Source: JAIQFL01 sp035295745 (GTDB lineage: Bacteria; Acidobacteriota; Terriglobia; Bryobacterales; Bryobacteraceae). Taken from it: a stretch of 64,000 bases of DNA. The stretch is taken from contig DATGIL010000014.1 of the NCBI GenBank assembly GCA_035295745.1, positions 32,971 to 96,970 of the forward strand, in the 5' to 3' direction. Made by a program: the position numbers and the translations under genes. The notes below the pieces were generated by a model. It was given only the letters and a program-made list of their open reading frames with translations, did not search any database and had not been told where the DNA came from. This document shows, piece after piece, positions 52,277 through 59,678 of the stretch; within the stretch, counting starts at the first letter, position 1, and each line of letters opens with the position of its first letter.

Positions 52277-52430
52277 CCGCGACCTCTTAAGCGCGAACAC
52301 ACTGACAGTGTGCTCTAGAATGGAAGACTTCCCTGGATTTTCCCTAACAGGATACCTCCAAGGCGCACTGCCAGTCCAATCAATATTTCGTATCAATCCA
52401 CTAAACGGGACGGTGCCGAATGTGAATTCT

Positions 52431-54963
52431 TCACTGGTCTCCACGCAGTGCGGACGCAGGCTCGATGCGCAACGCACGCCACGCAGGCACCGCTGCGGAG
52501 AACGTGGCGCACAGTAGTAATAGAACTATTGAGGCCGCGAGCGAACGTGAATCGAGCGGCTCGACGCCGAAGAGAAGGTGACGGGTAAAACCGAGCAAGA
52601 AGGACCCCGCCCAGATTCCTCCCGCCAGACCGCATCCGACCCCGATCGCCACCGGCCGGCAGACCGTCTGCACGATGTGCCGAACCTGTGCGCCAACCGC
52701 CACACGAATACCAAGCTCCTGCGTTCTGCGTTATCGAATAGCTGAGAGAGCCGAACAGGGCGATCCCGGCGAGCAGAACGGAGACGACGCCGAAGAACCC
52801 GGAGAGCAGGGCGACCAGGTGTTCCTGCCAGAGCGAGGTCTGGATCTCCTGTTCGATGGTGAGCGCTTCGACGACGGGCACTCGCGGGTCGAGGGCGGCG
52901 ATGATGCGGCGAATGGCTGCCAGCATGTCGGCGGGGGCGCCTCGAGTGCGCACGTGCATCAGGATGGGACGGTCGCTGCCTTTGGTTTCGTCCATCAGAG
53001 TGTAAAGGGTGGGCGGGTCGGGCTCTCGCATCGAGCGATACTTCGCGTTGGCGGTAACGCCGACGATCTCGATGTTCGGTAGCGCTGTGGGATTGAGTCC
53101 TCGCACAAGGAGTTTGCCCAAGGGGTTCTCGCTTGGGAAGAAACGATCGGCAAGGGCCTGGTTCACCACGGCGGGTAGCACATCTTTGCCGCCATCGGAC
53201 CGGCTTAAGGTTCTGCCCGCCAGAATCCCCAGTCCCATGGTTTCGAAATAACGTGGGCTCACTTCGTTGGAACTGGCATTCCAGTTGTAGGAGATCTGGC
53301 TCTCCGGAAGCGCATGGCCAGGCACCGTCAGCAAGGTCTTGAATCCGACGCCGCGCATGAGCCCGCGTGACGCAAAAGCGACGGAACGAACTCCTGGCAG
53401 AGTTGCGACCCGATCCGCCAGATCGCGATAGAAGGCGCCGCTTTGCGCCTTATTGTATCCGGCATCCATGGGGTCCACCGTGAACTCCACGATGTGCGCA
53501 CGATCGAAGCCGGTATCGAGATGTTCCAGATTCCAGAAGGTGCGCAGCATCAACACAGCGGCCGAAAGCAGAATCATCGAGAAAGCAACTTGAAGAGCCA
53601 GGGGAGCGACAACGCCAGGTCCGCGCCCCATTCGGCGGAGTGCCGCGATTCCGGCCGAATTGCGGGAGAGTCTCGTAGCGCGCCAGGCGGGCAGCATCCC
53701 GAAAGCGAGCAGACAGAAGATCGTAAGGCATACGGCAAACAGCAGCACGCGAAGATCGGGGGTGACCGCGAGCATCTGCGGACTGCGAAGCTGTGCGTAG
53801 TCACGGGGAGGTGGCAACAATCCGACGAGGAACGGTGAGATCGCGAACGCGAGCCACGCGCCGAACAGCGCGCCCGGCACGGCGAGCAGAAGATTCTCGG
53901 TGAGAAGCTGCCGCATGAGCTGCGGGCGCGAGGCACCCACGGAGAGACGTATGCCGATTTCGCGCTGCCGCTGCGGAGCCCTGGCCAACAACAATCCGGC
54001 CACATTCGCGCAGACCGCCAGCAGCAGCACTCCCACGCCGCCGAGCAGCAGCCGCAGCGCCTGCGAGAACTGATCGCGCAGTTGCGACATTCCTCGACCG
54101 ATCGGATCGAGTTGGATGCGGTAGTCCTGATTGGCTGCGCGCTCGAGTTGGGCGGGCGTTAGGGGGTTTTTGCGAAGTGAATTCGCCGTGCGGCGGATGA
54201 AATCGTCGGCGCTGTTGATCGGGGAGAAGAGCGATCCGCCCGCCTGCGCGGGAGACACACCGGGCGCGAGACGCGCCAGAATGCGGAAGTTGATGTGGGT
54301 GTCGTGGACTTGGGTCAGCCGGTAGCCCCACAGAGCAGGTGCGGCCGAGATGGGCAGACGTATGTCGGGGGCGCGATCGATATCGGAGCTGTGGAACTGC
54401 CGGGGCAGGACTCCCACAATCACGAACGGAGATCCTTTCAGACGAATCGTTCGCCCAATGACCGAGGGGCTGCCGGCGAATTGCGATTGCCAGAACTGGT
54501 AGCTCAGGATCAAGGGCACCTGCGCCGTTGTATTCGCGTCTGCTTCGTTCAGCACCCGGCCCGCCGCCGCGGGAACGCCGAGTTCCGTGAAGTAATTCGG
54601 CGAGACCACCTGCGCCATGACCGGGCGGATGCCACCATCGGCGTCCATGGGCACGACTTGGTCGTCCGTCCATTCCTGTTCCGCCACCGCGGCCGAGAGT
54701 GTTCCGGATTTCTGAATGGCGTCGCGGAAGACCAGGAAATTGAAAAACGTACTGGGGTGCGAAGGCTCTTCCGCAAAGATTCTGGAAACCAGATATAGAT
54801 TTCCGGGATCGCGAACAGGCAGCGGCTTCAGAAGCAGCTCGTTCACCAGGCTGAAGACCAGCGTATTCGCGCCGATGCCGATCGCCAACAGAATAATTAC
54901 GGTCGCACTGAAAAGCCTTTTGCGGTAGAGTTGGCGGACACCATATTGCAGGTCGCGGAGCAT
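52431..54963 (-). pseudogene. Orphan ABC permease (ADOP family), frameshifted near the C-terminus
   Basis: The first 740 residues are a normal member of the acidobacterial duplicated orphan permease family (TIGR03434 as I recall): start MLRDLQYGVRQLYRKRLFSA, four-helix MacB block with RQREIGIRLSVGASRPQLMR, a second periplasmic domain and the start of the second block (LAGIALFGSLSYSITQ). There a frameshift occurs: the next residues should be ELGIRVAVGAQVRHIV, which are found in the other frame (52703-52431, ending PASALRGDQ). Two bases are missing at 52719-52731, between two ACGCAG copies. The zero-frame continuation reads to 52393 and is unrelated sequence. Either a true pseudogene, a sequencing error or a programmed shift. 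Confidence 0.8.
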
Positions 54964-55007
54964 GGTGTCTCCAGATTACGGTAAGCTCCCGCCTGCCGCA
55001 AAGGAAG

Positions 55008-56225
55008 CTATGGCACGGCGGCTGCCGAAGATGCTTGTGCGGGCGTTACCGGAATCGTGTACGTGAAGAAGCCGATCATCATCTCTTCGAACGTCTGGTC
55101 GCCCCAACGCACTTCTTTGCTGGGGTCGGGATTGTACTTGTTGTTCGGCGAGTTGTCGTAATGCGCGACGCAATCGATACGCGTTCCTTTGGGCAGCAGC
55201 AGGGGAGACTGAAGCTGGTACATGAGCTGCCAGCCGAAATCGTAATTGGGAACGCTCAGAATCACGTCCTTCCGGCCGTCAGGATAGACCAGCGTGTACT
55301 GAAAATCCTTGCCGCGCAGATGCATGTGCGGCATCAGACTGTCGAGCGTGACATCCTGCATCACGGTATAGCTGGAGCGGACTTCGTAATTCCCGTCGTT
55401 GGGAGGAATACGGAAGGCCGGATTCACAGCCATTCCACGAATGGCTCGCGATTTGGGGGCCTCTTTGGCGAAACGCACGCCGATGTAGCTGCGATCTTTG
55501 AGAGCTTTGCCTGTGGGCGTGTAGTGAACCTGCAAAATCAGCGAAGAGCCGGCCTTCACCAGCACGGCAGTCCCGGGCATGAGTTGCAGCGGATTTTCAC
55601 CAGGCGCGTAACCTACCAGAATGCTGCCAGTCTCGCCGGGACGCGACGATCCATTGCCTGGTTCCTTGATGAAGGCCAGGACGTGGTGCACCACGCTGCG
55701 CTGTCCCGGACGAACTTCAGCCGCTTCCACCCAACGGTCCTCCGTAAAATTCGTCGGCACGGTGAAGTATTTGTAGGCGACGACGCCTTCGGCCGGCACG
55801 TCGAAGTCGGTACCGATGTCGAAGACGGCGTCAGGCTTCCCGATGCGCCAGCCAGTTTCGAAATGCGGCAGGGCGGGCGTCTGTTTCGCATCGCCCTCGG
55901 GCGCTCCGCCATCCACCCACGCCGTGATGGTCTGGATCGCCTCGTCGGAGAGGCGCCGATCGTTGCGAAACGTGCCATAGTGTGGATCGGCGAGCCACGG
56001 CGGCATCTTTCGAGTGAGGACGGCCTGCTTAATCGCTTTGGCCCAGGGGCGGACCTCCGTGTAGTTGGTGAACGCCATTGGCGCGGCTTCTCCCTGCCGG
56101 TGACACTCCACGCAGCGGTTGAAGAGGATCGGCGCGACGTCCTTGGAAAAGGTTGGGGTTGTGGCTGCCACGAGTGGCACGCCGGATGCCAGCAGAAGGT
56201 TGGCAAGGCACAGACGAACAGTCAT
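55008..56225 (-). CDS. Secreted heme/copper protein, cytochrome plus type II Cu monooxygenase-like
   Basis: 405 residues from ATG 56225 (CAGGAG upstream) with a signal peptide (LCLANLLLASGVPLVAA). A heme c site CVECH near 37 (ILFNRCVECHRQGEAAPMAF) and TRKMPPWLADPHYGTFRNDR follow, as in many planctomycete/acidobacterial proteins. The second half carries copper-ligand-like histidines: RSVVHHVLAFIK near 185, LILQVHYTPTGK near 250 and DSLMPHMHLRGKDF near 300. This fits the copper type II ascorbate-dependent monooxygenase fold fused to a cytochrome. Reaction unknown. Between a NusG paralogue (25 bases) and the permease (44 bases). Confidence 0.75.
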   Translation of the reverse strand: MTVRLCLANLLLASGVPLVAATTPTFSKDVAPILFNRCVECHRQGEAAPMAFTNYTEVRPWAKAIKQAVLTRKMPPWLADPHYGTFRNDRRLSDEAIQTITAWVDGGAPEGDAKQTPALPHFETGWRIGKPDAVFDIGTDFDVPAEGVVAYKYFTVPTNFTEDRWVEAAEVRPGQRSVVHHVLAFIKEPGNGSSRPGETGSILVGYAPGENPLQLMPGTAVLVKAGSSLILQVHYTPTGKALKDRSYIGVRFAKEAPKSRAIRGMAVNPAFRIPPNDGNYEVRSSYTVMQDVTLDSLMPHMHLRGKDFQYTLVYPDGRKDVILSVPNYDFGWQLMYQLQSPLLLPKGTRIDCVAHYDNSPNNKYNPDPSKEVRWGDQTFEEMMIGFFTYTIPVTPAQASSAAAVP

Positions 56226-56250
56226 CCTACACTCCTGAATTGAATTCAGG

Positions 56251-56781
56251 CTACCATACCGACCGTTCGGGTGCCGGCTTAGTCGGAGGCGGGATCGGCC
56301 GCACCCACTCGCGTTCGATCTCCACGGCAACGGACCGCTGCAACAGCGGCACCGAAACGATCAGCCGGAACTTCTTGTTGACGTCCAGAACCACGCCGCT
56401 AATGCCGGCCAGGGGACCATGTTCGATTAACACGGGAGTCCCCGCGCTCAATCGCGGCCAGGGCATGGCCGGCAAGCCGGATCGCAGCACCGCCCGCACC
56501 GCTTCGACCTCGTCCTCGGACACCGAAATCGGAGTCTTACCCGCGCTCACAATGCCGATTACTCCGGGAATAATCAGAACCGGTAGCCGGTCATTGATGT
56601 CGATTCGGCAGAACAGATAACCTGGGAATACTGGTTGCTCCAACTCTTTGACACGATCAGACCACTGCCGCCTCGTTCGGCAAAGTGGGAGGAACTCCTC
56701 CAAGCCTTTCTCTCGTAGCATGAGAGCCGCGGTCTTCTCGAACCGCGACTGCACATGCACCGCGTACCATGGATGCATCAT
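56251..56781 (-). CDS. NusG-family specialised transcription elongation factor (RfaH/UpxY-like)
   Basis: 176 residues. The NGN domain begins WYAVHVQSRFEKTAALMLRE and continues FPGYLFCRIDINDRLPVLII. A KOW segment follows near 118-145 (PVLIEHGPLAGISGVVLDVN). It is not the housekeeping NusG (no nearby secE/rplK), and the N-terminal sequence resembles UpxY/RfaH paralogues. Those proteins are recruited to one operon to prevent termination. It stands directly upstream of the heme/copper gene and 8 bases after a terminator-like hairpin (56827-56840) there is an unrelated gene end. Confidence 0.83.
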   Translation of the reverse strand: MMHPWYAVHVQSRFEKTAALMLREKGLEEFLPLCRTRRQWSDRVKELEQPVFPGYLFCRIDINDRLPVLIIPGVIGIVSAGKTPISVSEDEVEAVRAVLRSGLPAMPWPRLSAGTPVLIEHGPLAGISGVVLDVNKKFRLIVSVPLLQRSVAVEIEREWVRPIPPPTKPAPERSVW

Positions 56782-56826
56782 GGAAACCCTTAGAACGAAC
56801 CTTCAGGCCAAGTTTCGCACAAAATC

Positions 56827-56840
56827 CAGGGTTTTCCCTG
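56827..56840 (-). terminator. Terminator-like hairpin at the head of the NusG-paralogue operon
   Basis: CAGGG-TTTT-CCCTG (plus strand) is a perfect five-pair hairpin with a tetraloop; on the minus strand it is followed by GGATTTTG. It lies 8 bases beyond the SGNH hydrolase stop and 46 bases before the NusG-paralogue start, so it could end the upstream gene or attenuate read-through. Confidence 0.5.
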
Positions 56841-56847
56841 TCTCTCT

Positions 56848-58119
56848 TTATTGACCTTCGGTAATAGTACGTTCTGTAGCCAAGCGGTAACGGTGAGCCT
56901 TGGGCTGTGCCATGTTATGTTCAAGCTCGATCGCGTGCAGTTCCAGCGTTTGGAGGGCCTCGGCGGCAGCCCTGGTGCCCGGCAGATGGTCGTCTTTATA
57001 GGCATCTTGCACCATGCGCCAGGACGCCACGTGCAAGTTGTTGTGCTTAAAAGCTTCGATTTGGACGGCGAGAGACTGCCTGGCCATGGGCGTAGACAAT
57101 GGGCCAAGATTGATTCCCCGTTCTAATTCCCGAGCTTCGAACCACCCGATGATTTCGTCATCGATTTGTAATCGATATCTTCCGCTGTTCAGTCCCGTCA
57201 CCTGTAGCGTCTGCTGATCGAGGGCATTCACCACGTCGGTGTAGTGCAGGGCGAGGGGTATTGTCTCCGGACCTTTGTCGAGCGCCATGGGCAATGCGTG
57301 GTCCTCTTGGGTCCACGAGAGCGCATGTCCACGAGCGACGTCGTGGACACTGGTGTTGACGGCCCGGACGATTTCACCCGTGGCAGCATTGATTGCCACC
57401 GCGGTCACCATGGAAGGGGCGTGCCACGCCTTCAGTAGCGCCTCCGCCATTACCAGGTGGATGCCCTCGGACGGATGCACACGATCGGGAATCAGCATCT
57501 GCGCTTCACGCGGCGGCAGAGAGCGGACTGCGTTCAATAGCGCCAAAGCGGGCGCATGCAAATCAGCCACATCGAGGTGCTCAGACTTCGCCAATTGCTC
57601 TACAACGTCGCCCAGGCGCATCTGTACGGCGTCATATCCGCCTTCGAAATCAGGCGGACGGGTCACATCGTCATAGGGACTCGGTTTTAACAGTGTGATG
57701 CGTGCCTGCGGCAGTCTTTTGCGGATGAGCTCAATAATATGCCGGTACCCCTGCGTATACTTCTCCAAGGTCTGCGGTTGCAACGGCTGGTACGAGCCGT
57801 CGTTCATCCCCAGCAGGATGGTCACCACGGTCGGACGATAGGCGAATACGTCCCGCTCGAGACGCTGCTCGATGGTGCCACCCGCTCCGCCATTGACGCG
57901 ATCGCCTCCCCATCCCGAGTGGATGAATCGCACACGCATCTGCGGAAAACGCGCGGTGACAAAGGCTTCGGTATAGACCGAGTAGAGCAAGCGCGCGGTG
58001 ATGCTGTCGCCATAGAACACCACCGTGTCTCCATTATGCAGGTAGAAGGAAGGCGGAGCGGAGGCAGTCGCCGCCAGACAGAAGACACCTAGAGCTACAC
58101 ACGCACCCGTTATGCGCAT
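56848..58119 (-). CDS. Secreted SGNH/GDSL hydrolase
   Basis: 423 residues from ATG 58119 with a signal peptide (MRITGACVALGVFCLAATA). Block I is VFYGDSITARLLYS near 36 (catalytic Ser), block II SGWGGDRVNG with oxyanion Gly, block III LLGMNDGSY with Asn, block V DRVHPSEGIHL with catalytic Asp and His. It belongs to the SGNH esterase group; similar members deacetylate or de-esterify polysaccharides. The C-terminal 170 residues form a second domain of unknown role. Not obviously linked to neighbours, except that it precedes the NusG paralogue. Confidence 0.8.
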   Translation of the reverse strand: MRITGACVALGVFCLAATASAPPSFYLHNGDTVVFYGDSITARLLYSVYTEAFVTARFPQMRVRFIHSGWGGDRVNGGAGGTIEQRLERDVFAYRPTVVTILLGMNDGSYQPLQPQTLEKYTQGYRHIIELIRKRLPQARITLLKPSPYDDVTRPPDFEGGYDAVQMRLGDVVEQLAKSEHLDVADLHAPALALLNAVRSLPPREAQMLIPDRVHPSEGIHLVMAEALLKAWHAPSMVTAVAINAATGEIVRAVNTSVHDVARGHALSWTQEDHALPMALDKGPETIPLALHYTDVVNALDQQTLQVTGLNSGRYRLQIDDEIIGWFEARELERGINLGPLSTPMARQSLAVQIEAFKHNNLHVASWRMVQDAYKDDHLPGTRAAAEALQTLELHAIELEHNMAQPKAHRYRLATERTITEGQ

Positions 58120-58294
58120 CGATATCTTGAGTCTAGTGGCCTGGACTGGAACGTCACAAGTCAGGAATCGCACAGAAGTTGTTATTTCTCGTTCGCGAAC
58201 ATTCACACACTCCCAAAACGCGCGGTACTGTCAATCACTGCCCCCCTTGGGTTGAGAAATTACAATCGAATCAGGATTGGTTTGGAGGCCCTAA

Positions 58295-59101
58295 ATGGAA
58301 CCTGTCGCAGGAGTTTTTCGATCGCGAGAACATGCCCGCCGTGCAGCGCTGGAATTAAGACGCGCCGGCTTTGATCCTGACGCTATCAGTCTGCTCTTCC
58401 CCGGTGCTTCCGAAGAAGAGATCCATTCCATTCCGGTGTCGGACACCGAACAGCCTGGGATGGGCACGGCAATCGGGAGTGTAGTCGGCGCCGCGCTGGG
58501 CATGGCTGGAGGTTTTGAGTTAGCGGCCGCCGGCGCGAGTTTGCTGGTACCGGGCGTTGGTCCGGTGTTCGCCGTCGGACTTGCCGGCGCCGCGCTGTTG
58601 GGTGTCGGCGGCGGAATAGGCGGCGCCGCACTCGGTGCCGCGGCCGAACACAGAAGCACCGAGGGCATACCCGCGGACGAGGTCTTCTTCTATGAAGATG
58701 CTCTTCGGAAGAACCGTTCGGTCCTGATCGTGATGACGAACGGAAAAGGGGAGGCCGCGCGCGCGAAAGAACTGCTCGCCGGATCCGAGGCCGAAAGTGT
58801 GGACGCGGCACGCGAGGCATGGTGGATCGGACTCCGCGATGCCGAGCGGGAGCACTACATGGCACTCGGACATAACTGGGAGCAGGACGCCACGGAGTAC
58901 CGCGCCGGATTCGAAGCGGCTCTGCGAAGGCCTTGCCGCAGCAAGGGCTTCATGGAATCGGCTGGCTATCTCCGCTCCGAGTTCCCGGAAATCTGGGAGC
59001 ACCCGGCCTTCCGGCGTGGATACGAACGCGGACAGCAGTATCGCCAAGACTGCGAATCCTCGGTCACACCCGAGATATCAGTGCCACCAGACATCCGATA
59101 A
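58295..59101 (+). CDS. Stress-type protein with glycine-zipper segment (YflT/GsiB-like start)
   Basis: 268 residues. VAGVFRSREHARRAALELRR near the start is like the YflT (general stress protein 17M) domain. The middle (about 55-125) is a glycine-rich hydrophobic stretch (GTAIGSVVGAALGMAGGFEL, VGLAGAALLGVGGGIGGAAL), a glycine-zipper that may insert in membranes. The C-terminal part is soluble, with AAREAWWIGLRDAEREHYMA and HPAFRRGYERGQQYRQ. Function unknown; a stress or envelope role is suggested by domain type only. Confidence 0.62.
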   Translation: MEPVAGVFRSREHARRAALELRRAGFDPDAISLLFPGASEEEIHSIPVSDTEQPGMGTAIGSVVGAALGMAGGFELAAAGASLLVPGVGPVFAVGLAGAALLGVGGGIGGAALGAAAEHRSTEGIPADEVFFYEDALRKNRSVLIVMTNGKGEAARAKELLAGSEAESVDAAREAWWIGLRDAEREHYMALGHNWEQDATEYRAGFEAALRRPCRSKGFMESAGYLRSEFPEIWEHPAFRRGYERGQQYRQDCESSVTPEISVPPDIR

Positions 59102-59190
59102 ACGGGCTGCAGCCTCTTTTTGACAGACTGCATCGTCTAACGCTATAGTGGAAGGCGATCTAGCAGGCACGCTGATGGGGGTTCGGCGGA

Positions 59191-59268
59191 TTCGCTCCCT
59201 CACAGGCGCGGCTCGCTGAGTCATTGCAGAAGAAGGTAAGATTGGGAGCCGCGTGCGTCGGCAAGCGG
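59191..59268 (-). repeat. Family-1 repeat, diverged copy
   Basis: CGCTCCCTCACAGGCGCGGC, a diverged middle (TCATTGCAGAAGAAGG), and GAGCCGCGTGCGTCGGC with AAGCG. One of the two intergenic copies in a same-strand gap; it precedes the PadR gene by 37 bases. Confidence 0.78.
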
Positions 59269-59305
59269 GCCCGAACTCTTTCCGCAGCCTGCCAGGGAGC
59301 CGCCA

Positions 59306-59656
59306 ATGTCTGACACGCAAAGTCCTCTCACTCCGGCGATGTTCAATGTCCTGCTGGCACTCGCCGACGGCGACAAGCACGGTTACGCTGTGTTGAAGGA
59401 AGTCGTGGAGCAGACCGCCGGTGAAGTACAACTGAGCACGGGCACCCTCTACGGCATCATCAAGCGCCTTGTAGCGGATGGATTGATTGTCGAAGTCCGG
59501 CGGCACCCCGCGATCGAGAACGACGATCAGCGCCGCCGCTACTACCACCTCACCGAAGCCGGCCGCTCCGTTGCCCTGGCCGAAGCTGAGCGCTTGGAGA
59601 AGCTCGTCGCGCGCGCTCGCAGCAAGCAACTGGTGCGGGCGCTCAAGCCGGTCTGA
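59306..59656 (+). CDS. PadR family transcriptional regulator
   Basis: 116 residues. The winged helix is clear: MFNVLLALADGDKHGYAVLK, STGTLYGIIKRLVADGLIVE and RRRYYHLTEAGRSVALAEAE. This matches the acidobacterial PadR group (TIGR03433 as I recall) that normally precedes an orphan permease gene, as here. It probably represses the adjacent permease gene. The stop is 22 bases before the permease start. Confidence 0.9.
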   Translation: MSDTQSPLTPAMFNVLLALADGDKHGYAVLKEVVEQTAGEVQLSTGTLYGIIKRLVADGLIVEVRRHPAIENDDQRRRYYHLTEAGRSVALAEAERLEKLVARARSKQLVRALKPV

Positions 59657-59678
59657 AAGCCCGCTGCGGAGTAAGGCG

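Noticed and set aside
52393..52430. Real C-terminus of the frameshifted permease in its original frame
   Set aside because: Residues after the shift are Arg/Gly/Ala/Ser-rich and unlike the family; the family C-terminus is in the other frame ending at 52431.
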